Position numbers and translations under genes: made by a program. From Pseudogemmobacter faecipullorum (lineage in GTDB: Bacteria; Pseudomonadota; Alphaproteobacteria; Rhodobacterales; Rhodobacteraceae), in contig NZ_JACDXX010000001.1 in assembly GCF_020539525.1 (NCBI RefSeq), forward strand, positions 62,001 to 126,000: a stretch of DNA of 64,000 nucleotides, read 5' to 3'. Positions 56,627-64,000 of this stretch are shown here, in pieces (the first letter of the stretch is position 1; the number at the start of each line of letters is the position of its first letter). The notes under the pieces are model-generated. The model saw only the letters and a program-made list of their open reading frames with translations, was not told where the DNA came from and ran no database searches.

Positions 56627-58015
56627 ATGACCACATTCGAAGCCCTTGGCCTTTCGCCCAAGATCCTTAAAGCGCTGGAAAAGACCCAGCTGAAAGTGCC
56701 GACGCCGATTCAGGCCCAGGCCATCCCGCATATTATGGCGGGCAAGGATCTGATGGGCCTTGCCCAGACCGGCACCGGCAAAACCGCTGCTTTCGGCCTG
56801 CCGCTTCTGCACCGCATCCTCGACCTCGGTCACCCGCCCGGCCCGAAAAACATCCGGGCGCTGATCCTGGTGCCGACCCGCGAACTGGCCACCCAGATCA
56901 AGGACAACCTCTTTGCCTATACCCAGGGCACGGCGGTCAAAGTCGTCATGGTGGTCGGCGGAGCCTCGGTGAACAAACAGGCGCAGAGCCTGGTCAAAGG
57001 CGCCGATGTGCTGGTCGCCACTCCGGGCCGGCTGATCGATCTGATCGAGCGCGGCGATGTCAGCCTTGAGCGCTGCGGCTATCTCGTGCTCGACGAGGCC
57101 GATCACATGCTCGACATGGGCTTTATCCATGCCCTGCGCCGGATCGCAAAACATATCCCGGTGCGGCGTCAGACCCTGATGTTCTCGGCCACTATGCCCA
57201 AGGATATCAACGAGATCGCCGAGACTTATCTGCGCGATCCGGTCAAGGTGCAGGTCGCCCCGCCGGGCAAGCCCGCCGAAAAGGTCACCCAGGGCGTGCA
57301 TTACATCCCCAATGGCGACAAGGCGCGCCTGCTGGAGGAATATCTGAAGAAACATCCGGGCGAGCAGGCCCTGGTGTTCTCGCGCACCAAGCATGGTGCC
57401 GATAAACTGGCGAAAGTGCTGAATGGCTGGGGCTTCCGCGTCGGCGCGATTCACGGCAACCGCAGCCAGAACCAGCGCGACCGCATCCTGACCGAGTTCA
57501 AACAGGGCGAGGTTGATGTGCTGGTGGCAACCGATGTCGCCGCGCGTGGCATCGACATCCCGACCGTGCGCCATGTCTATAACTATGACATGCCGAATGT
57601 GCCGGATAATTATGTGCACCGCATCGGCCGGACCGCACGCGCCGGGGCTTCGGGCTCGTCGATCAGCTTCTGCTCGCCTTCTGAAATGGGCGAGCTGAAA
57701 GCGGTTGAGACCCTGCTGAAAAAGCAGCTGCCGGTGATGGGCGGCGCGCCCTGGGCGGCGGATGCAATCGCTGCAGCCCCGTCGAAACCGGGCCAGAATC
57801 GCGCCGCGGCGCGGGCTGCTGCAGGTGGTGGCCAGGGTCGCGGCCCGCGCCCGCAGGGCCAGGGCGGCAAGCCCGGCGGTGGCGGCGGTCGCCCCGGTGG
57901 CGGTGCTGGTGGTGGTGGCGGTCGCCCGGGTGGCAAACCCCAGGGGGCCCGTCCGGCCCCCCGCCCCGAAGGCGGCACGCAATCGCCCTCGCGTCGTCCG
58001 AAACCGCGCGGATAA
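56627..58015 (+). CDS. DEAD-box ATP-dependent RNA helicase (RhlE-like)
   Basis: A 462-residue helicase: the Q motif near KVPTPIQAQAIP, motif I AQTGTGKTAAF, Ia PTRELATQ, Ib ATPGRLID, motif II VLDEADHMLDMG, III SAT, V ATDVAARGID and VI HRIGRTARAG. The last 75 residues are a Gly/Pro/Arg-rich tail that probably binds RNA. RhlE-type enzymes act in ribosome assembly and RNA decay at low temperature. The frame extends upstream, but MTTFEALGLSPKIL is the family start. Confidence 0.94.
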   Translation: MTTFEALGLSPKILKALEKTQLKVPTPIQAQAIPHIMAGKDLMGLAQTGTGKTAAFGLPLLHRILDLGHPPGPKNIRALILVPTRELATQIKDNLFAYTQGTAVKVVMVVGGASVNKQAQSLVKGADVLVATPGRLIDLIERGDVSLERCGYLVLDEADHMLDMGFIHALRRIAKHIPVRRQTLMFSATMPKDINEIAETYLRDPVKVQVAPPGKPAEKVTQGVHYIPNGDKARLLEEYLKKHPGEQALVFSRTKHGADKLAKVLNGWGFRVGAIHGNRSQNQRDRILTEFKQGEVDVLVATDVAARGIDIPTVRHVYNYDMPNVPDNYVHRIGRTARAGASGSSISFCSPSEMGELKAVETLLKKQLPVMGGAPWAADAIAAAPSKPGQNRAAARAAAGGGQGRGPRPQGQGGKPGGGGGRPGGGAGGGGGRPGGKPQGARPAPRPEGGTQSPSRRPKPRG

Positions 58016-58021
58016 GGTAAG

Positions 58022-58049
58022 AAAAGGGGCCAGAACGGCCCCTTTTTTT
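58022..58049 (+). terminator. Intrinsic terminator after the helicase gene
   Basis: AAAAGGGGCC pairs with GGCCCCTTTT across a 5-base loop and runs into seven T. It lies 6 bp past the stop. It can also act on the convergent EamA gene through the A run on its left. Confidence 0.92.
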
Positions 58050-58054
58050 CTGGC

Positions 58055-59017
58055 TCAGGGCAATGGCTGCGGCGCAGGCAGCCCGGCTCCGGCCTCTTTC
58101 GGGGCAAGCGTGATCAGCCCGCCCGCAATCGCTATCAGCGCGATGCCGACCCAGGCCTGCCAGCCCAGAACCTCCCCCCAGATCGCATAGCCCCAGAAGG
58201 CGGCGGCTGGCAGCATCACATATTCCATCACGCTGACCCGGCCGGTATCCGCGATCAGATAGGCCCGGGTACAGAACCAGGTCCCCAAAGCCACCACCCC
58301 GGCATGCATGGTCATCCAGGCCAGATAGGTCAGATCCGGCATCACCCAGCCGCGCGCTACAAAGCCTGCCGGGCCAGGCTCCGGCTGTAAGGGCCAGATC
58401 TGCAGCACGATAAGACCAATGATGCCAAACAGACCAAGGGCGATGAAGAAAGCCGCGACCAGCGCCCCCGCCTCCTCTTCGGCGCAGAGCCGCCGGGTCG
58501 CGATCATCGCGAATGCATAGACCAGCCCTCCGGCCACCGGCAGCAAAGTGGTGACCAGCGACACGCCGGAAAAGGCCGAGGGGCCCAGCACCAGGAGCAC
58601 GCCCAGAAACCCCATGATCACCGCCAGAATACTGACAGGCCCGATCCGCTCGCCGAAAATCAATGCCGAGATCAGCAGCACGAAAATCGGCGCGGTGAAC
58701 AGGCCCGCCGCGGCCACCGGCACTGGCAGGACGGCGATGGCCGCAAAATAGATCAGGACGCCAAAGCCCTGCAGACCACCCCGCACCGCCACCGCCCAGA
58801 GCCGCTTCGGGCGCAGTTTCATGCCGATCAGCCGCGCCAGAACCAGCATCAGCGCCATTGCAATCAGCCCGCGTGACAGGTGGAACTGCCACAGCCCGCT
58901 CTCTGCCGCGACCACGCGCACGTAATTATCGCTGAAACCCAGCATGAAAGCATAGGTGGTCACAAGCCCTGCGGCCGCAAGGGTGCGGTCACGGGCAGCG
59001 GGCTGGGGCGCAGGCAT
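58055..59017 (-). CDS. EamA/DMT-family transporter
   Basis: A 320-residue inner-membrane protein with ten predicted helices and two EamA halves (FSDNYVRVVAAESGLWQFHL opens the first; DTGRVSVMEYVMLPAAAFWG is in the second). The long frame upstream is chance; AGAGGAG about 7 bp before the ATG at 59017 marks the start. Substrate unknown. Confidence 0.87.
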   Translation of the reverse strand: MPAPQPAARDRTLAAAGLVTTYAFMLGFSDNYVRVVAAESGLWQFHLSRGLIAMALMLVLARLIGMKLRPKRLWAVAVRGGLQGFGVLIYFAAIAVLPVPVAAAGLFTAPIFVLLISALIFGERIGPVSILAVIMGFLGVLLVLGPSAFSGVSLVTTLLPVAGGLVYAFAMIATRRLCAEEEAGALVAAFFIALGLFGIIGLIVLQIWPLQPEPGPAGFVARGWVMPDLTYLAWMTMHAGVVALGTWFCTRAYLIADTGRVSVMEYVMLPAAAFWGYAIWGEVLGWQAWVGIALIAIAGGLITLAPKEAGAGLPAPQPLP

Positions 59018-59191
59018 AGGCAATCTCCTCTTCCTTCTGGTTGAAGCCTCCTGCTGCCCCCTCGTCTTGCCTGCGAGCGACATCCCAGGCCGCGAATGCT
59101 CCAGAGCCGGGGGCCGAGCTCTGCTATGCATTCCTTGCCAGGCGGAAAGCCGGGCGTTGTAGCCCTCGCAGAGGGAGGGTAGAGTTCTGCC

Positions 59192-60253
59192 ATGAAAAGA
59201 CGGGCAGGCAGGCAGGTGAAATTGGGTTCGGGCACGGTGCTGAGCAAGTATCAGCGCCTCGAAGCCATTGGTTTGTGGCGCGAAACGCCCGAAGAGCAGC
59301 GGCGCGAAGTCATCGTCCATCTGGGCGAGGCGACGCTGGTCATGACCGATCCGCGCTCGGAAACCGCGCTGACCCACTGGTCGCTGCCCGCGGTGCAGCG
59401 CGTCAATCCGGGCGAGGAACCGGCGGTCTTCTCGCCCGGCTCTGACAGCGGTGAATCGGTCGAGATCGAAGACGAGGCGATGCTGGCTGCTTTGCGCACC
59501 GTGCATTCGGCCGTCGCGGCAGCCCGGCCCCATCCCGGCAGATTGCGCGGCGTGCTGATCGGCGGCGGCATTGCCCTGGGTCTGATCCTGACCACCCTGG
59601 TGATCCCGGCAGTGCTGTTCTCGCATACCGCCCGCATGGTGCCTTTGCCCAAACGCGCCGATATCGGCATGCGCGCCCTTGATGATGTGATGCGCCTGAC
59701 TGGTGCGCCCTGTGACAAAGAAATTGCCCTGCCCGCGCTGGCCAGGCTGGCCGAGCGGGTGTTTGGCCCGGAAGACACGCCGATCCTCTATATCCTGCCC
59801 GAGGGGCTGACCCGGCCCGCGCATCTGCCCGGCGGGGTTATTTTGCTGCCGAAAAGCCTGATCGAACAGGATTCACCCGATGCCCTTGCCGGGGCAGCGC
59901 TGGTCGAGGGCGTTGCGGCCGGCCTGCAGGACCCGCTGCAGCCGATCCTGAAATATGCCGGTGTCTTTGCCAGCTTTGAGCTGCTGACCTCAGGCGATCT
60001 GCCGGACAAGGCCCTGTCGGGTTATGGCGAGACCCTCCTCGCCCGGCAGCCTGCGCTGCCGCCGCAGAGTAATCTGATCGCTGCCTTCAGCGAGGCGCAG
60101 CTGCCGCTCACGCCATGGGCACGCTGGCTGGACGCGCCGCCAGACGAGACTGAGGCGCTGATCGCGGCCGATCCCTATCGCGAGCTGACGCCCGGCGCGC
60201 TGATGCAGGATGAGGACTGGATGGCGCTGCAATCGGTCTGCGCTGGCAGCTGA
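59192..60253 (+). CDS. Membrane-anchored protein resembling an inactivated M48 peptidase
   Basis: A 353-residue protein: a cytoplasmic domain (1-115) with an N-terminal SKYQRLEAIGLWRETPEEQRREV, one membrane segment (about 119-143), and a C-terminal domain. That domain reads THLPGGVILL...SPDALAGAALVEGVAAG (residues about 210-244) where M48 peptidases have LPGG...LAGVLAHEIAHV. The zinc motif HExxH is therefore VEGVA: both His are missing and only the Glu remains. The likeness is by eye. If right, it is a non-catalytic pseudo-peptidase. It is a single gene with GAGGGAGGG about 14 bp upstream. Confidence 0.7.
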   Translation: MKRRAGRQVKLGSGTVLSKYQRLEAIGLWRETPEEQRREVIVHLGEATLVMTDPRSETALTHWSLPAVQRVNPGEEPAVFSPGSDSGESVEIEDEAMLAALRTVHSAVAAARPHPGRLRGVLIGGGIALGLILTTLVIPAVLFSHTARMVPLPKRADIGMRALDDVMRLTGAPCDKEIALPALARLAERVFGPEDTPILYILPEGLTRPAHLPGGVILLPKSLIEQDSPDALAGAALVEGVAAGLQDPLQPILKYAGVFASFELLTSGDLPDKALSGYGETLLARQPALPPQSNLIAAFSEAQLPLTPWARWLDAPPDETEALIAADPYRELTPGALMQDEDWMALQSVCAGS

Positions 60254-60306
60254 GGCCGAAAGAGCCCCCCGCAAGGCCGCGCATGCAGTGGCAGCCAAGG
60301 CTTTGC

Positions 60307-61569
60307 TCAGCGCAGGATCGCGTCGCCGAAACCAAGCGCGCGAACCTGGGCCAGGGCCATCCGGGCCTCGTCAGCCGAGGCGAAAGGCCCGGCAAAAACC
60401 ACCTGCAGCCCCCGCTGGACATTGCGCGCCACGGGCAGACCCGCGCCCCGCAGCCGGCCTTCGGTTCCGGCGGCATTGGCCGGGACCCCGAAAGAGCCCA
60501 CCTGGATGAAATGGCGCGCGCCGGTCGCCGCAACGGCGGCGGCTTTTGCCGGCGGATGAGCCGCAAGAGCAGCCCCGGCATCGCCCCTGGTCGATTTACG
60601 GACATTTTCAGCCGGCAGCAGCCGCACCAGCTTTTTGCCATCCGCGCGGGTCGAGAGGATCACGCCGCTGCGCTCTTCAACACTGCCATCACTGCGGCGG
60701 ACCACAACCTTCAGCGGCGGGCGCGGCGTGTTCTGATCCTCGCGCAGCTCGGCCGGGGTATGGCGGGTCCAGATCTCATCCTGATCGATCACCCCCTGCG
60801 CGGTGCCGCGCGCCCGGTTCGGGTTCAGGCGGTCATCGCTCCAGGCAAGTTTATAGCCAGGCGGAGGCTCGGGGATGAAATCCCCGGCGGCGCGGGCATG
60901 CGGGGCGGTGGCGGTTTTCGGGGCGCTGAACGAGCTGGCAGCCCGGCCCGAAGCGAGCGTCAGCGCATCATAGCCGATGGGGCGGCCTGCCAGCGATCCG
61001 CCGGCCAGCTGCGGGAAGCTCACCCCTTCCAGACTGCCATCGCCACGGGTGCAGAGCAGGCTGCTGCCGCCGCCCTGCATTTCGATGCGCTGCGGCACCG
61101 GGGCAGAAGCCGGGCAGGCAAGCCGCATGCCATCGGCCTGAAGCGGCGCTGAGGCGCTGGCGGTAACAAGCGGCGTGGCGGGCGGCGCTTTCGCAACCTT
61201 TGCAGGCGCGGCGGGCTTAACCGCCGGAGCAGCAGCCGCCACGGCGGCAGCGGGAGCCTTCACCGCAGGAGGGACCGGGGGCGGCGCGGCCGGGACAGGG
61301 GCGGGCGCCGCCGCTTCGGCGGTTTCAACTGCCTTGCCCGAGGCAGGATAGCCGCAGAGCTGCTTGCGGTCGCGGCTGACCCGGGGCACCCAGGTCTCGC
61401 GTCCGCCATAGCCGGCGCGCAGGAAAACGCAGCCCCGGCTGTCAACATATTGCTGACCCTTATAGCTTGCCGGAGGCAGCTCGGCCGGGCCACGCAGATC
61501 AGCCCGGGCCGGAGAGACCGCCAGAACAGCGGCAAGAACCGTCGCCGATAAGACTTTGCCAGACATCAT
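60307..61569 (-). CDS. Periplasmic SPOR-domain protein
   Basis: A 420-residue protein with a signal peptide (VLSATVLAAVLAVSPARA), a small cysteine-containing domain (YVDSRGCVFLRAGYGGRETW...LCGYP), an Ala/Pro/Lys-rich linker (about 80-145), a middle region of unknown fold, and a C-terminal SPOR domain (ARHFIQVGSFGVPANAAGTEG to LGFGDAILR). SPOR domains bind glycan strands stripped of stem peptides at the septum, so it probably acts in cell division or wall turnover. Confidence 0.82.
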   Translation of the reverse strand: MMSGKVLSATVLAAVLAVSPARADLRGPAELPPASYKGQQYVDSRGCVFLRAGYGGRETWVPRVSRDRKQLCGYPASGKAVETAEAAAPAPVPAAPPPVPPAVKAPAAAVAAAAPAVKPAAPAKVAKAPPATPLVTASASAPLQADGMRLACPASAPVPQRIEMQGGGSSLLCTRGDGSLEGVSFPQLAGGSLAGRPIGYDALTLASGRAASSFSAPKTATAPHARAAGDFIPEPPPGYKLAWSDDRLNPNRARGTAQGVIDQDEIWTRHTPAELREDQNTPRPPLKVVVRRSDGSVEERSGVILSTRADGKKLVRLLPAENVRKSTRGDAGAALAAHPPAKAAAVAATGARHFIQVGSFGVPANAAGTEGRLRGAGLPVARNVQRGLQVVFAGPFASADEARMALAQVRALGFGDAILR

Positions 61570-61642
61570 CCACCCCCGTGGTCACTGTCCGGACCCTGGC
61601 AAACTTCCCCTGTTGAGTAAAGCGAATTGCCCGGATTTTACT

Positions 61643-62275
61643 CTATCTCGTGCCGAACATCCGGTCGCCCGCATCCCCCAGGCCCGGAACGATATAACCG
61701 TGATCATCCAGCCCACGGTCGAGCGCGGCAGTGACCACCGGCACATCGGGATGGGCCGCCTTCATCCGCGCCACGCCCTCGGGGCTGGCCAGCAGGCACA
61801 GGAAGCGGATGTTCTTCGCCCCGGCGGCCTTCAGCATATCAATCGCGGCAACCGAGGAATTGCCGGTGGCCAGCATCGGATCGACCACAATTGTATAGCG
61901 GTCTTCCATATGTTCGGGCAGCTTCTTGTAATATTCTACCGGCTGCAGGGTCTCGGGGTCGCGGTAGAGACCGATAAAGCCGACCCGCGCCGCCGGGATC
62001 AGTTCAAGAATACCATCGAGCAGGCCATTGCCCGCGCGCAGGATCGAAACCAGCGCCAGCTTCCGGCCCTCGATCACCGGGGCCTCCATGGTCTCGATCG
62101 GGGTTTCGATGGTTTCGGTGGTCAGCGGCAGTTCGCGGGTGACCTCATAGGCCAGCAGCAGGCTGATCTCGCGCAAGAGCTTGCGGAACCCCGCGGTCGA
62201 GGTCTCCTTTTTGCGCATGATCGTAAGCTTATGGCTCACCAGAGGATGGGTGACGATGGTCAGATGTTGCGGCAT
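61643..62275 (-). CDS. upp: Uracil phosphoribosyltransferase
   Basis: A 210-residue enzyme that makes UMP from uracil and PRPP. It starts with the conserved [20 protein letters not shown], has [13 protein letters not shown], and the PRPP loop [19 protein letters not shown], ending in [13 protein letters not shown]. Length is typical. It follows add by 2 bp. Confidence 0.96.
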   Translation of the reverse strand: MPQHLTIVTHPLVSHKLTIMRKKETSTAGFRKLLREISLLLAYEVTRELPLTTETIETPIETMEAPVIEGRKLALVSILRAGNGLLDGILELIPAARVGFIGLYRDPETLQPVEYYKKLPEHMEDRYTIVVDPMLATGNSSVAAIDMLKAAGAKNIRFLCLLASPEGVARMKAAHPDVPVVTAALDRGLDDHGYIVPGLGDAGDRMFGTR

Positions 62276-62277
62276 TC

Positions 62278-63294
62278 TCAGCCCTCCAGCTTAGCGGTGA
62301 TCCGCTTTCTGGTATCGGGATCACAGAAAGCGGCGTCAAGCGCCTGCAGTGCAATCCGCCGGAACTGCGGCTCCTCCCAGTCGAAAGCGCGATGCAGAGC
62401 GGCGAATTCCTTAGCCAGGCTGGTGCGGAAGAAGGGCGGGTCATCGGTCGAGATGCTGAGCTTCACCCCGCGCCGCTCCAGCTCGGCCACCGGATGGTGG
62501 CGGATATCCGGATAGAGGCCGAGGGCGAGATTCGATCCGGGGCAAAGCTCAAGATGAATTTCGCGCTCGGCCAGCAGATCGACAAGCGCCAGATCCTCAA
62601 TCGCGCGCACCCCATGACCAAGGCGCGACGGCGCCCAGGCGGCAAGGCTGTCGCGGATCCCCTCTGGCCCGCGCCATTCCCCGGCATGGGCGGTCAGGCC
62701 CAGCCCGGCCTCGCGGGCACAGTCAAAGCCCCAGCTGAAATCGGCAGGGGAAAGCACCGTCTCATCGCCGCCGATGCCAAAGCCACAGATGAAGTCTCCG
62801 GCGGTCTCGGCGGCGCAGAGCGCGGCGCGGCGGGCTTGTTCCGGCCCGAAATGACGCACGGCCGTCACCACGCCGCGCAATGTGATCCCCAGTGTCGCCT
62901 CGGCCTCACGCGCCGCCTCGGCCATAGCCCCGAGGTAATCGCGCCAGGCTGCCAGCTCGCCGCCGCCGCAGAAATCGGGCGAGAGGAATATCTCGCCATA
63001 GAGGACACCATCGGCGGCGCGCTCTTCGGCCACGGCCAGCAGCAGGCGGCGGTAATCGGCGGGCGTGCGCAGAACCGAGCTTGCCGCCTCATAGACCTTC
63101 AGGAAATGCGGGAAATCCTTCCAGGCATAGCCGCCCTCTGCGGCAAAAATACCCGAGATATCCATATGTTTCTCTGCCGCCAGCCCGCGGATGAAAGCGG
63201 GCGGCGCCGCCCCTTCCAGATGCAGATGCAGCTCAACCTTGGCGAGACGCCTCATATCCTGCAAAAGTTCTGACGGCCTGTCCTCGCGCTGCAC
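62278..63294 (-). CDS. add: Adenosine deaminase
   Basis: A 338-residue amidohydrolase: [19 protein letters not shown] (first two metal His), [29 protein letters not shown] and [10 protein letters not shown]. It converts adenosine to inosine. The deoB-add-upp order marks a nucleoside salvage operon. An adenine deaminase of the Add-like type is an alternative, but an Ade-type enzyme is already encoded in this window. Confidence 0.9.
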   Translation of the reverse strand: MQREDRPSELLQDMRRLAKVELHLHLEGAAPPAFIRGLAAEKHMDISGIFAAEGGYAWKDFPHFLKVYEAASSVLRTPADYRRLLLAVAEERAADGVLYGEIFLSPDFCGGGELAAWRDYLGAMAEAAREAEATLGITLRGVVTAVRHFGPEQARRAALCAAETAGDFICGFGIGGDETVLSPADFSWGFDCAREAGLGLTAHAGEWRGPEGIRDSLAAWAPSRLGHGVRAIEDLALVDLLAEREIHLELCPGSNLALGLYPDIRHHPVAELERRGVKLSISTDDPPFFRTSLAKEFAALHRAFDWEEPQFRRIALQALDAAFCDPDTRKRITAKLEG

Positions 63295-63351
63295 GGCTGA
63301 TCCTTTCCAAATGGTCTCGCCGGGCGAGCAATAGCCCAGGGTCAGCGCAAT

Positions 63352-64000
63352 TCACAGGAAAGAGCTACCCCTGCCCGGCAGCACCAGCCCGAGATGGCGC
63401 GCGACCGAGGCACCGACATCGGCAAAGCCACAAAGGCCGATGCTCTTTGCCCCCGGACCATAGCCCAGCACCGGCACCCGCTCGCGGGTATGTTCGGTGC
63501 CATGCCAGGTTGGATCATTGCCATGATCGGCAGTGAAGATCGCCAGATCACCCGGCCGCAACTGCGCAAAGAAACGCGGCAGCGCCGCATCAAAGCGCTC
63601 CAGCGCCCGGGCATAGCCCGAAACGTCGCGGGGATGGCCATAGAGCGTGTCGAATTCGACGAAATTCGCGAAGGTCAGCGAGCCCTCCTCAGCCTTCCCC
63701 CCGAGCTGCACCAGATGCTCAAACAGATCGGCATCCGAAGCGCCTTTCCATAATCTCCCGATGCCCTGCATCGAGAAAATATCACCGATCTTGCCGATGG
63801 CATGGGTGGCACGCCCGGCCTCTGCCACGCAGTCGAGCAGGGTCGGCCCGGGCGGAGCCATGGCAAAATCACGGCGGTTCGGGGTGCGTCTGGTGGCACC
63901 GCAGGTGCCGCTGAACGGTCGCGCGATCACCCGCCCGACCCGCTGGCTGTGCAGGATCGGGGCCAGCTCCTCGCAAAGACGGATCAGCCGGTCGAGCCCG
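63352..64000 (-). CDS. deoB: Phosphopentomutase DeoB (partial, runs off right edge)
   Basis: The frame is open to the right edge, giving the C-terminal 216 residues of a protein usually about 400 long. It shows ILHSQRVGRVIARPFSGTCG, TRRTPNRRDFAMAPPG, HAIGKIGDIFSMQGI, NFVEFDTLYGHPRDVSGYA, and the metal-binding ADHGNDPTWHGTEHTRERVP. It interconverts ribose or deoxyribose 1- and 5-phosphates, feeding nucleoside sugars into central metabolism. It is upstream of add in the same direction. Confidence 0.94.
   Translation of the reverse strand, partial: GLDRLIRLCEELAPILHSQRVGRVIARPFSGTCGATRRTPNRRDFAMAPPGPTLLDCVAEAGRATHAIGKIGDIFSMQGIGRLWKGASDADLFEHLVQLGGKAEEGSLTFANFVEFDTLYGHPRDVSGYARALERFDAALPRFFAQLRPGDLAIFTADHGNDPTWHGTEHTRERVPVLGYGPGAKSIGLCGFADVGASVARHLGLVLPGRGSSFL

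Noticed and set aside
56609-57982. 457-codon minus-strand frame
   Set aside because: It is antisense to the DEAD-box helicase gene, which carries all helicase motifs.
59018-59824. Upstream extension of the EamA transporter frame
   Set aside because: AGAGGAG before the ATG at 59017 and normal family length mark the real start; the extension is antisense to another gene.

Overview
The window is GC-rich, densely coded chromosomal DNA from an alphaproteobacterium, most likely a member of Rhodobacterales (Rhodobacter/Paracoccus/Gemmobacter-like). The basis is gene content and order: ybgC-tolQ-tolR-tolA-x-tolB-pal-cpoB-tilS-ftsH, fhs, ruvC-ruvA-htpX-ruvB, a deoB-add-upp salvage operon, a DUF1127 small protein, and a DUF2793 protein of the kind used as a gene-transfer-agent tail fibre. 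I saw no tRNA, rRNA, CRISPR array, insertion sequence or integrase.

Layout. (1) 1-9.9 kb, minus strand: a tightly overlapping operon for a legionaminic-acid-type nonulosonic acid. In transcription order it holds legC, a CBS-domain nucleotidyltransferase (ptmE-like), a CapD/PglF-type dehydratase, legI/neuB, legH/neuD, legF/neuA, a Gfo/Idh/MocA oxidoreductase, legG/neuC, a PIG-L deacetylase and an unrecognised protein that runs off the left edge. (2) 10.2-21.1 kb: surface-glycan genes. These are a GNAT protein, a GT25-like glycosyltransferase, the capsule ABC exporter kpsM-kpsE-kpsT, a protein with bacterial sialyltransferase motifs (a candidate nonulosonate transferase), a large RTX protein with 97-residue tandem repeats, and a GT2 glycosyltransferase. 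(3) 21.1-28.5 kb: the DUF2793 protein, an EamA transporter, a divergent lysE/argP-type pair, an acyltransferase, yebC, a YmdB-like phosphoesterase and a small conserved protein. (4) 28.5-39.3 kb, plus strand: the Tol-Pal operon, then tilS, ftsH and a CorA-type transporter. (5) 39.4-45.6 kb: fhs, then ruvC-ruvA-htpX-ruvB on the minus strand, a DUF1127 protein and a small membrane protein. (6) 45.7-54.3 kb, minus strand: prmA and a run of metabolic genes (glutamine synthetase-like, class III aminotransferase, FMN hydroxyacid dehydrogenase, CbiX-like, SGNH hydrolase, arsC, ade). (7) 54.4-64 kb: two EamA transporters, a type I GAPDH and a DEAD-box helicase transcribed divergently around a perfect 13-bp inverted repeat, a membrane protein resembling an inactivated M48 peptidase, a SPOR-domain protein, and upp-add-deoB.

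How the parts fit. The first 21 kb looks like one surface-polysaccharide locus: it makes a CMP-activated nonulosonic acid, has a candidate transferase for it, and has a KpsMET exporter to deliver the glycan to the surface. The PIG-L deacetylase and the unknown distal gene are the most likely sources of a new chemical variation on that sugar. The RTX protein and the DUF2793 tail-fibre-like protein beside it may be a further surface product and a cell-surface recognition factor. The rest of the window is mainly conserved envelope maintenance (Tol-Pal, FtsH, HtpX, SPOR), DNA repair (RuvABC) and nucleotide or one-carbon metabolism.
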